Source of the DNA: RYN-122 sp963761655
Lineage (GTDB): Bacteria > Actinomycetota > Actinomycetes > Mycobacteriales > SCTD01
Direction of reading: 5' to 3'
DNA length: 64,000 bases
Assembly (NCBI GenBank): GCA_963761655.1
Contig: CAVXHI010000008.1
Coordinates: forward strand, 186,001-250,000
Shown: positions 36,390 to 43,816 of the stretch, one piece after another
How the letters are laid out: each line of letters begins with the position of its first letter
Numbering within the stretch: the stretch's first letter is position 1
Position numbers and translations under genes: made by a program
Notes under the pieces: model-generated
Database searches by the model: none
Seen by the model: the letters and a program-made list of their open reading frames with translations, nothing else
What the model was told of the DNA's origin: nothing

Positions 36390-37766
36390 ATGAGCAAGCC
36401 CGCCAAGACCGCAGACCGCATGGACACCATCGTCAGCCTGGCCAAGCGCCGCGGCCTGGTGTTCCCCTCGTCGGAGATCTACGGCGGACTGCGGGCCTCC
36501 TGGGACTACGGGCCCCTCGGTGTGGAGCTGAAGAACAACGTCAAGCGGCAGTGGTGGAAGAGCGTCGTGCAGGGGCGTGACGACGTCGTCGGGCTCGACT
36601 CCTGCGTGATCCTCGCCAAGGAGGTCTGGGAGACCTCGGGCCACGTCGCGACCTTCACCGACCCGCTGACCGAGTGCAGCTCGTGCAACAAGCGCTACCG
36701 GGCCGACCACCTCGAGGAGGCGAACCCCGGCAAGCAGCTGTCCGAGCTGAACTGCCCGAACTGCGGCAACAAGGGGACGTTCACCCCGCCCCGGAACTTC
36801 AACGGGATGCTCCGCACCCACCTCGGCCCGGTCGAGGACGAGAGCGGCCTCGCCTACCTGCGCCCCGAGACCGCGCAGGGCATCTTCATCAACTACGCGA
36901 ACGTCCAGCAGAGCGCCCGCAAGAAGCCGCCGTTCGGCATCGGCCAGATCGGCAAGAGCTTCCGCAACGAGATCACGCCCGGCAACTTCATCTTCCGCAC
37001 GCGCGAGTTCGAGCAGATGGAGATGGAGTTCTTCGTCAAGCCGGGCGAGGACGCCGAGTGGCACCAGTACTGGATCGACGAGCGCTACCGCTGGTACACC
37101 GACCTCGGCATCGACCCGGAGCGGCTGCGCCTGTTCGAGCACCCTGCCGAGAAGCTGTCGCACTACTCGACCCGCACGGTCGACATCGAGTACAAGTTCG
37201 ACTTTGCGGGCAACGAGTGGGGCGAGCTCGAGGGCGTCGCCAACCGCACCGACTACGACCTCCGCGTGCACTCCGAGGCCTCCGGCACCGACCTCGCCTA
37301 CTTCGACCAGGAGTCCGGCGAGCGCTGGCGCCCCTACGTCATCGAGCCGGCGGCCGGTGTCGACCGCTGCACCCTGACGTTCCTGCTCGACGCCTACACC
37401 GAGGACGAGGCCCCGAACGCCAAGGGCGGCGTCGACAAGCGCGTCGTGCTCAAGCTCGACCCGCGGCTGGCCCCGGTGAAGGCCGCCGTCCTGCCGCTGT
37501 CGCGCAACGCCGACCTCTCGCCGGTCGCCCGCTCGCTCAGCGCCACGCTCCGGAAGTCCTGGAACACCGACTTCGACGACGCCGGGGCGATCGGCCGCCG
37601 GTACCGCCGTCAGGACGAGGTCGGGACGCCGTACTGCGTCACGGTCGACTTCGACACCCTGCAGGACCAGGCGGTGACGATCCGCGAGCGCGACGCCATG
37701 ACCCAGGAGCGGGTGTCGCTGGACCAGGTCGAGCGCTACCTGAACGACAAGCTCGGCCCGCTGTAG
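36390..37766 (+). CDS. glyS: Glycine-tRNA ligase
   Basis: A 458-residue class II synthetase of the homodimeric alpha2 type. It has RGLVFPSSEIYGGL, a zinc-ribbon insertion (CSSCNKRY, CPNCGNKG), motif 2 FRNEITPGNFIFRTREFEQMEME and a C-terminal anticodon-binding domain (VGTPYCVTVDF). It charges tRNA-Gly. The ATG at 36390 is chosen for the family N-terminus. A weak hairpin (GCGGTAGC/GCTGCCGC) lies just after the stop. Confidence 0.96.
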   Translation: MSKPAKTADRMDTIVSLAKRRGLVFPSSEIYGGLRASWDYGPLGVELKNNVKRQWWKSVVQGRDDVVGLDSCVILAKEVWETSGHVATFTDPLTECSSCNKRYRADHLEEANPGKQLSELNCPNCGNKGTFTPPRNFNGMLRTHLGPVEDESGLAYLRPETAQGIFINYANVQQSARKKPPFGIGQIGKSFRNEITPGNFIFRTREFEQMEMEFFVKPGEDAEWHQYWIDERYRWYTDLGIDPERLRLFEHPAEKLSHYSTRTVDIEYKFDFAGNEWGELEGVANRTDYDLRVHSEASGTDLAYFDQESGERWRPYVIEPAAGVDRCTLTFLLDAYTEDEAPNAKGGVDKRVVLKLDPRLAPVKAAVLPLSRNADLSPVARSLSATLRKSWNTDFDDAGAIGRRYRRQDEVGTPYCVTVDFDTLQDQAVTIRERDAMTQERVSLDQVERYLNDKLGPL

Positions 37767-37855
37767 GGGGCGGTAGCGCCGCTGGCTGCCGCACCGGCCG
37801 CACCGGCCGCACCCCGCTGCCCGTCCCGGGCGCCCCGTGCGTCCCACCCGTCCCG

Positions 37856-37916
37856 CTCGTCCGAGCGCAGCGACGTCGGCAAGGGCGTCCGGTGTCCCTT
37901 TGGACGGACAAGCGGG
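37856..37916 (+). repeat. 61-bp repeat element, copy 1
   Basis: The left arm CTCGTCCGAGCGCAGCGAC (37856-37874) matches copy 2 at 18 of 19 positions. The right end CGGACAAGCGGG (37905-37916) is identical to copy 2. The interior differs and its inner stem is lost, leaving only partial pairing. The element lies 48 bases before the AbiEi-like gene, in the same orientation as copy 2. Confidence 0.75.
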
Positions 37917-37964
37917 CCGTGGAGAGGGCCGACTGCGGCCGTGCTCTGACCCGACGATCTGCCG

Positions 37965-38861
37965 GTGCCTCGAGTCGTGACCCGTGCCCAGGCCCTCGCG
38001 TCAGGGTCCACCACCGCTGAGGTCGATGCCGCGGTCCGGTCCGGGCGCTGGACCTCGCTCCGCCGCGGGATCTACCGGACCTGCCCCGAGCCGGACGACG
38101 TCCTGCAGCGGCACGCCGACCTCGTCGCCGCCGCGGTCCTCGCCACACCCGGCCTCAGCGCCGGCAGCCACGCCTCGGCGGCCGCGCTCCACGGCCTGCC
38201 GCTCCTGTCCTCGCCTCCTGCAGCGCCGATCGTCACGCGGTCGCGGCCGGAGGGTGGCCGGCGTGGCGCCACCCGGTCGGCGGCCGGCCTCGTCGCGACG
38301 CTCGGACCGGACGACGTCACCTCGGTGCGAGGAGCGCCGGTGACGACGGTCGCCCGCACCGCCGTCGACCTGGCGCGGGGACGGTCGACCGTGGACGCCG
38401 TGCTCGCCCTGGACGCGGCTCTCCGCCAGGTGCCGCGGCAGGTGCTCGAGCAGGTGCTCGGGCAGCAGCGCGGGTGGCCCGGCGCGGCCCGGGCCCTGCC
38501 CCGCCTGACCTTCGCCGACGGCCGCTCGGAGTCCGCGCTGGAGTCGCTGGGCCGCGTGCGCATGCGGCAGCTGCACCTGCCTGACCCCGAGCTGCAGGTC
38601 GTCGTCCCGCTGCCGAGCGGTCGCTCTGCGCGGGTCGACTACTTGTGGAAGCAGCACCGGACGGTCGGTGAGGCCGACGGTCGTGGCAAGTACGACGACG
38701 TCGGTGCCCTGTGGCGCGAGAAGCGGCGTGAGGACGACCTCCGCGACGACGGGTTCGAGGTGTTCCGGTTCACGTGGGACGACGCGCTGCGTCGGCCGCA
38801 GGTCATCCGCGACCGCGCGCTGCGGGCCTTCGCACGAGCCGCCGGGCGTCATGCCGCCTGA
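37965..38861 (+). CDS. AbiEi-type antitoxin-like / DUF559 endonuclease-like protein
   Basis: A 298-residue protein with an N-terminal winged-helix-like segment of the AbiEi antitoxin kind (VTRAQALASGSTTAEVDAAV, LRRGIYRT). The C-terminal DUF559/Vsr-like PD-(D/E)XK-type region shows RVDYLW, GEADGRGKYD and a FRFTWDDAL end. Such fused proteins are frequent in actinobacteria and may be phage-defence or toxin-antitoxin remnants, but no toxin (AbiEii) gene is adjacent. Two copies of a 61-bp repeat bracket the gene. The GTG start at 37965 is the most plausible. Confidence 0.7.
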   Translation: MPRVVTRAQALASGSTTAEVDAAVRSGRWTSLRRGIYRTCPEPDDVLQRHADLVAAAVLATPGLSAGSHASAAALHGLPLLSSPPAAPIVTRSRPEGGRRGATRSAAGLVATLGPDDVTSVRGAPVTTVARTAVDLARGRSTVDAVLALDAALRQVPRQVLEQVLGQQRGWPGAARALPRLTFADGRSESALESLGRVRMRQLHLPDPELQVVVPLPSGRSARVDYLWKQHRTVGEADGRGKYDDVGALWREKRREDDLRDDGFEVFRFTWDDALRRPQVIRDRALRAFARAAGRHAA

Positions 38862-38894
38862 TCGCCGGCCCGTCCGGTGCGGGCCTCGGTCCGG

Positions 38895-38955
38895 CTTGTC
38901 CGAGCGCAGCGACCTCAGGACCGCCCGTCGCCGTCGCTGCGCCCGGACAAGCGGG
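38895..38955 (+). repeat. 61-bp repeat element, copy 2, with long hairpin
   Basis: Arms at 38895-38913 and 38933-38951 are 19 bases each and complementary except for one position, with a 19-base loop. The outer sequence CGGACAAGCGGG at 38944-38955 repeats copy 1. The element lies 33 bases after the AbiEi-like gene and could also serve as its transcription terminator, though no T run follows. Confidence 0.8.
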
Positions 38956-38960
38956 ACTTG

Positions 38961-39057
38961 AGAGGCGGGCGGGGCAGGAGGGGCAGGAGGGGCAGGCGGG
39001 GATGCGGGGTAGGCGGGGACGAGGGGCAGGCGCAGAGGGGGCGGGCGGGACGGGACA
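38961..39057 (+). repeat. G-rich low-complexity tract
   Basis: About 97 bases on the plus strand are made mostly of G runs of three to five separated by short spacers (GGGGCAGGAGGGGCAGGAGG and similar), including tandem GGAGGGGCA units. It lies between the AbiEi-like gene and the 3' end of uraA. Many G-quadruplex arrangements are possible on this strand. No ORF fits. Confidence 0.6.
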
Positions 39058-39090
39058 GGCAGGCGAGGCAGACCCGCCCGCTCGAGCCTC

Positions 39091-40419
39091 CTACCGCTGG
39101 TCGGCGTCGGGGAGGCTCGCCGGGTCGGCCAGCGGCTCGCTCACGCCGGTGCGTCGCCCGATCGCCCGCATGACCGCGTGCCCGACGACGACGGCGAACG
39201 TGCCAAGGGCGATCCCGTTGAAGGAGACCCGGCCGGCGGTCAACGTGTAGTCGGCCGCCCCCACCACGAGGGCGATCGCGACGGGGAACAGGTTCGCGGG
39301 GTCGCGGAAGTCGACCCGCGACTCGACGAAGATCCGCACGCCGAGCACCGCGATGAGCCCGTACAGCGCCGTCGTGACGCCGCCGAGGACGCCCGCGGGG
39401 ATGGTCGCGACCAGGGCGCCGAACTTCGGGGACAGCGCCAGCAGGACGGCGGAGACCCCGGCCACGGCGTAGGCGGCCGTCGAGTAGACGCGGGTGGCCG
39501 CCATGACGCCGATGTTCTCGGCGTACGTCGTCGTGCCGGAGCCGCCGCCGAGGCCGGCCAGCGAGGTGGCGACGCCGTCGGCGAACAGGGTCCGACCGAG
39601 CTGGGGGTCGAGGTCGCGCTCGGTCATCGAGGCGACGGCCTTGACGTGCCCGACGTTCTCCGCGACGAGGACGACCACGACCGGGATGAACAGCGACGCC
39701 GCCTCGAAGGAGAACCGCGGCGCGGTGAAGTCGGGCAGGCCGAACAGCGAGGCGTCGTGGAACCGGTCGACGGCGGCGTCGTCGAGGCCGCCGAGCAGCG
39801 TCGCGAGCACCCACCCGAGGACGACGCCGAGCACGATCGACAGCCGCCCCAGGAAGCCCCGGAGCGAGACCGTCAGCAGGAGCACCGACACGAGGGTGAC
39901 CGTCGCGATGCCCGGCTGCGCGCTGTAGTTCGCCTTCGCGACGCCGACCAGGTTGAGCCCGATGAGGGCGACCACGGCTCCGGTGACGACCGGCGGCAGC
40001 ACGGCGTTGAGCCAGCGCGTGCCGAAGGCCTGCACGAGCAGCCCGACCCCGGCGAGGACCAGGCCCGTGATGAGCAGCCCGCCGACCGCGAGCGGGAGGA
40101 GCGCCGGGTCGGCCGCGCCGTCGGTGAAGGCGACCGCCTGGATCGGGGCGATGAACGCGAACGAGCTGCCCAGGTAGGACGGGACCCGGCCGCGCGTGAT
40201 CGCGAGGAACAGCAGGGTCCCGATGCCGGAGAACAGCAGGGTGGTCGAGACCGGGAACCCGGTGAGGAGCGGCACGAGGAACGTGGCGCCGAACATGGCG
40301 AGCACGTGCTGCGCGCCGACGCCGATCGTGAGCGGCCAGGCCAGCCGCTCCTCGGGGGCGACGACCTCGCCGGGGCGGACGGTGCGGCCGTCACCGTGCA
40401 GGGTCCACAGAGGCTTCAC
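39091..40419 (-). CDS. uraA: Uracil-xanthine permease
   Basis: A 442-residue NCS2 transporter with about 12-14 helices. Hallmarks are GAQHVLAMFGATFLVPLLTG, SSFAFIAPI, VLVAENVGHVKAVASMTERD and the GGSGTTTYAENIGVMAATRVYS block. It imports uracil with protons. It is divergent from upp (uracil phosphoribosyltransferase), its metabolic partner, with only 25 bases between the start codons. GTG at 40419 is taken as start; an upstream extension would cross the upp start. Confidence 0.93.
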   Translation of the reverse strand: MKPLWTLHGDGRTVRPGEVVAPEERLAWPLTIGVGAQHVLAMFGATFLVPLLTGFPVSTTLLFSGIGTLLFLAITRGRVPSYLGSSFAFIAPIQAVAFTDGAADPALLPLAVGGLLITGLVLAGVGLLVQAFGTRWLNAVLPPVVTGAVVALIGLNLVGVAKANYSAQPGIATVTLVSVLLLTVSLRGFLGRLSIVLGVVLGWVLATLLGGLDDAAVDRFHDASLFGLPDFTAPRFSFEAASLFIPVVVVLVAENVGHVKAVASMTERDLDPQLGRTLFADGVATSLAGLGGGSGTTTYAENIGVMAATRVYSTAAYAVAGVSAVLLALSPKFGALVATIPAGVLGGVTTALYGLIAVLGVRIFVESRVDFRDPANLFPVAIALVVGAADYTLTAGRVSFNGIALGTFAVVVGHAVMRAIGRRTGVSEPLADPASLPDADQR

Positions 40420-40444
40420 GGACGGCGAGATTAGCCTCCGCTTC

Positions 40445-41077
40445 GTGCGCACCCTCGTCGTCGACCACCCGCTCGTCAGCCACAAGCTCACGGCCCTGCG
40501 CGACGCCCGCACCGACTCCCCGACGTTCCGGCGCCTGGCCGACGAGCTCGTGACCCTGCTGGCCTACGAGGCGACCCGCGGCATCCGCACCGAGCCGGTC
40601 GAGGTCACGACGCCGGTCGCCGTCGCGCAGGGGGTACGGCTGGCCCGGCCCGTGCCGCTGGTCGTCCCGGTCCTGCGCGCCGGCCTGGGGATGCTCGACG
40701 GCATGACCCGGCTGCTGCCCACCGCCGAGGTCGGGTTCCTCGGCATGGTCCGCGACGAGACCAGCCTCGCTGCCACGACGTACGCCGACCGCCTGCCCGA
40801 GGACCTCGCCGGCCGCGAGGTGTACGTCCTCGACCCGATGCTCGCGACCGGCGGCACCCTGGTCCTGACGATCGAGCTGATGCGGCAGCGCGGGGCGGGC
40901 CGGATCACCTGCGTCTGCCTGCTCGCTGCCCCCGAGGGGGTCGCCCGGCTCGAGCAGGCCTTCCCCGACGACGACGTCCTCGTGGTCACGGCCGCCGTCG
41001 ACGAGCGCCTGGACGAGCGCGGCTACATCACGCCCGGCCTCGGCGACGCCGGCGACCGGCTGTACGGCGTGGTGTGA
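40445..41077 (+). CDS. upp: Uracil phosphoribosyltransferase
   Basis: A 210-residue enzyme: VVDHPLVSHKLTALRD at the N-terminus, VPVLRAGLGMLDG, the PRPP-binding VLDPMLATGGT and the C-terminal GYITPGLGDAGDR. It converts uracil and PRPP to UMP in pyrimidine salvage. Together with uraA it forms an uptake-and-capture pair. The GTG at 40445 gives the family start. Confidence 0.96.
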   Translation: MRTLVVDHPLVSHKLTALRDARTDSPTFRRLADELVTLLAYEATRGIRTEPVEVTTPVAVAQGVRLARPVPLVVPVLRAGLGMLDGMTRLLPTAEVGFLGMVRDETSLAATTYADRLPEDLAGREVYVLDPMLATGGTLVLTIELMRQRGAGRITCVCLLAAPEGVARLEQAFPDDDVLVVTAAVDERLDERGYITPGLGDAGDRLYGVV

Positions 41078-41985
41078 GCTTCGTCGACCCGCAGGTCGTC
41101 GCCCGCACCACCCTCGACGAGGTCAGCGGGATCGCCGTCGGGGTGCACGGCACGTGGCTGCTCGAGGACAGCGGCAACCCGCCGGTGCTCACCCGGCTGG
41201 ACGGTGTCCGGGTCCGCCTGCCCACGAGGAACACCGACTGGGAGGACCTCGCCGCCGCCCCCGACGCCGACGGCCGCCCGAGCCTCTGGGTCGCCGACAC
41301 CGGCGACAACCGGTCGGTGCGCGACGAGGTGCAGGTCCTGGAGGTGGCGGAGCCGGCGGGCTCGACCGCAGGGCGCGTCACCTCCTACCGCTTCACCTAC
41401 GAGGACGGGCCGCACGACGCCGAGGCCCTGCTCGTGCTCCCCGGCGGACGCCGGATCGCCGTCGTGACCAAGGCGCTCAGCGGCTCGTCGGTCTACACCG
41501 CGGCCCTGGGCGACCGGGTCCTCACGAAGGCCACCGACCTCCGGCTGCGCCCCACCGGCACCCGCGGCGGCCCGGCCGGTCCGTTCGGGTCGGTGCTCGT
41601 CACCGGGGGAGCGGTGTCGCCCGACGGCCGCCGGGTGGTCCTGCGCACCTACACCGACGTCCTCGAGTGGCCGCTGCTGGACTCGTTGGCCGCCACCTTC
41701 GCCCAGACGCCGGTCAGCACCGCGCTGCCGCCCCAGCCGCAGGGCGAGGCCGTCACGTACTCCCGGGACGGGCAGAGCCTGCTCGTCGCCAGCGAGGGCG
41801 AGGGCACGCCGGTCCAGCGGCTCACCCGGAGCGAGCCGTCGTCGTCGTCGCCGCCGTCGCCCAGCCCGGTGCCGCGGCCGGTCGCCGCGCCGCAGGGGCC
41901 GCAGGTCCGGCCGCTGTTCGCCGTCCCCGTGGTGGCCCTGCTCGTGCTGTTCGTCGCGGGTCGTGCGGTCCGGCGGCGCCGGTAG
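41074..41985 (+). CDS. Beta-propeller-like protein with C-terminal membrane anchor
   Basis: A 303-residue protein rich in short beta segments (VSGIAVGVHGTWLLEDSG, DGRPSLWVADTGDN, EALLVLPGGRRIAVVTK), suggesting a propeller of phytase-like or NHL type. A Pro/Ser-rich linker and one C-terminal transmembrane helix (VPVVALLVLFVAGRAV) with an Arg-rich tail follow. That architecture implies an outside-facing domain, yet the visible N-terminus has no signal peptide. The true start may lie upstream, inside upp, or the signal may be lost. It shares GTGA with the upp stop. Confidence 0.55.
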   Translation: MSFVDPQVVARTTLDEVSGIAVGVHGTWLLEDSGNPPVLTRLDGVRVRLPTRNTDWEDLAAAPDADGRPSLWVADTGDNRSVRDEVQVLEVAEPAGSTAGRVTSYRFTYEDGPHDAEALLVLPGGRRIAVVTKALSGSSVYTAALGDRVLTKATDLRLRPTGTRGGPAGPFGSVLVTGGAVSPDGRRVVLRTYTDVLEWPLLDSLAATFAQTPVSTALPPQPQGEAVTYSRDGQSLLVASEGEGTPVQRLTRSEPSSSSPPSPSPVPRPVAAPQGPQVRPLFAVPVVALLVLFVAGRAVRRRR

Positions 41986-42001
41986 GCCTGACACTGGTGG
42001 A

Positions 42002-42637
42002 GTGTTCCTGCTGCTGTTCTCCAAGACCGCCCGGCGCCTGCTCGCCGCCGTGGTCCTGGCCGTCCTGGCGGTCCCGCTGGGCACGGCCGCGCACGTCTGG
42101 TGGACGGCCCGCTCCGACGACCGCACCCGCAGCGACGCCATCGTGGTGCTCGGCGCCTCGCAGTTCGACGGCCGGCCCAGCTCGGTCCTGGAGGCCCGCC
42201 TCGAGCACGCGGAGGGGCTCTTCCGCGACGGCGTCGCCCCGCGGATCGTCACGGTCGGCGGGGGACGGCAGGGCGACCGCTTCACCGAGGCGCAGGCGGG
42301 CGACCTCTACCTGCGCAAGCAGGGCATCGACCGCAACCGGATCCTCGCGATCGGCCAGGGCAGCGACACCCTGCAGAGCCTGCGGGCCCTCGACGTCGTC
42401 ATGCGCGAGCGCGGCTGGACGAGCGTCGTCCTCGTCACCGACCCGTGGCACTCCCTGCGCAGCCGTACCATGGCCCGCGACCTCGGCATGACCGCGGTGA
42501 CCAGCCCGACCCGGTCCGGCCCGTCGGTGCGCAGCCGCTCGACCGAGGTGCGCTACGTCGCGCGGGAGACCGCGGCGTACCTCTACTACCGGACGTTCGG
42601 CGACAGCGCGGGCAAGGGCGCCCCCCGCGCCGTATGA
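42002..42637 (+). CDS. YdcF/SanA-like DUF218 membrane protein
   Basis: A 211-residue protein with one N-terminal transmembrane helix (LLAAVVLAVLAVPLGTAA) and a DUF218 domain with DAIVVLGAS, VTVGGG, DTLQSL and VLVTDPWHSLR, the conserved acidic and His positions of the YdcF family. Relatives affect envelope integrity and vancomycin sensitivity. The reaction is not known. The GTG at 42002 is chosen for the helix start. The stop overlaps the dgt start. Confidence 0.85.
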   Translation: MFLLLFSKTARRLLAAVVLAVLAVPLGTAAHVWWTARSDDRTRSDAIVVLGASQFDGRPSSVLEARLEHAEGLFRDGVAPRIVTVGGGRQGDRFTEAQAGDLYLRKQGIDRNRILAIGQGSDTLQSLRALDVVMRERGWTSVVLVTDPWHSLRSRTMARDLGMTAVTSPTRSGPSVRSRSTEVRYVARETAAYLYYRTFGDSAGKGAPRAV

Positions 42638-43812
42638 CGCCTGACGACGCCCGCTGGGTCGAGGAGCCGCCGTCGACGCGGAGCCCCTACGCCCGCGACC
42701 GTGCGCGGGTCCTGCACTCGGGGGCGCTGCGCCGCCTGGCCGGCAAGACGCAGGTGGTCGAGCCGTACGGGCCGGGCGTCGCGGTCCCGCGCACCCGGCT
42801 GACGCACTCGCTGGAGACCGCGCAGATCGGCCGGGAGCTGGGGGCGGCGCTCGGCGGCGACCCCGACCTCGTCGACGCCGCCTGCCTCGCCCACGACCTC
42901 GGCCACCCGCCCTTCGGCCACAACGGGGAGGCCGCGCTCGACGAGGTCAGCCAGCCCTGCGGCGGCTTCGAGGGCAACGCGCAGTCGCTGCGGGTCCTCA
43001 CCCGGCTCGAGGTCAAGGTCCCCGGGGCCGGCCTGAACCTCACCCGGGCCACCCTCGACGCCGCCACCAAGTACCCCTGGTCCCGGGTGCCGGGCGTCCG
43101 CAAGTACGGCGTCTACCCCGACGACCTGCCCGTGTTCACCTGGCTCCGGGAGGGCGCTCCCGAGGGCGGCCGTCCGCTGGAGACCCAGGTCATGGACTGG
43201 GCCGACGACGTCGCCTACTCCGTGCACGACCTCGAGGACGGCGTCCTGTCCGGGCAGGTCCGGCTGGAGGACCTCCGCCGCGACGGCGCCGAGCTGGCCG
43301 CCCTCGCCGCCCGGCACTACAGCCGGGCCTCCGCCCCCGAGCTCGAGCAGGTCCTGGACGGCCTGCTGCGCGGCTTCCCGACGTCGTACGACGGCAGCAC
43401 CGACGACGAGGGCGGCCTCAAGGCGCTGACCAGCAGCACCATCGGCAGGTTCTGCCGGGCCGCGGAGCAGGCCACCCGGGCGGCCCACGGCGAGGGGCCG
43501 CTGCGCCGCTACGCCGCCGGACTGGTCGTGCCGGCGAGGGAGCAGGCCGAGTGCGCGCTGCTCAAGGCCGTCACCGCGCGGTACGTCATGGGGCGGCCCG
43601 GGGTCGACGAGGTGCAGGACGCCGAGCGACGGCTGCTGCGCGAGCTGGTGCAGGCCCTGCACGAGGCCGCCCCTGCCGCGCTGGACCGGCCGGCCCAGCA
43701 GGCCTGGGCCCGGGCCGACGACGACGCCGCCCGGCTGCGGGTCGTCGTCGACGCGGTGGCGGGCCTGACGGACGCGGCCGCGGTCGCGCGGCACGCCGCG
43801 CTCCTAGACTGA
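42634..43812 (+). CDS. dgt: Deoxyguanosinetriphosphate triphosphohydrolase-like protein
   Basis: A 392-residue HD-domain enzyme. It has RDRARVLHSGALRRLAGKTQV, RTRLTHSLETAQIGREL, the metal site AHDLGHPPFGHNGE, and MDWADDVAYSVHDLEDG. It removes triphosphate from dNTPs and so limits the dNTP pool. The order dgt-dnaG is conserved in actinobacteria. The ATG overlaps the preceding stop. Confidence 0.93.
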   Translation: MTPDDARWVEEPPSTRSPYARDRARVLHSGALRRLAGKTQVVEPYGPGVAVPRTRLTHSLETAQIGRELGAALGGDPDLVDAACLAHDLGHPPFGHNGEAALDEVSQPCGGFEGNAQSLRVLTRLEVKVPGAGLNLTRATLDAATKYPWSRVPGVRKYGVYPDDLPVFTWLREGAPEGGRPLETQVMDWADDVAYSVHDLEDGVLSGQVRLEDLRRDGAELAALAARHYSRASAPELEQVLDGLLRGFPTSYDGSTDDEGGLKALTSSTIGRFCRAAEQATRAAHGEGPLRRYAAGLVVPAREQAECALLKAVTARYVMGRPGVDEVQDAERRLLRELVQALHEAAPAALDRPAQQAWARADDDAARLRVVVDAVAGLTDAAAVARHAALLD

Positions 43813-43816
43813 GGCG

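Noticed and set aside
38961..39057. A CRISPR-like array
   Set aside because: The repeats are short and irregular G-rich units with no constant-length spacers and no cas gene nearby.
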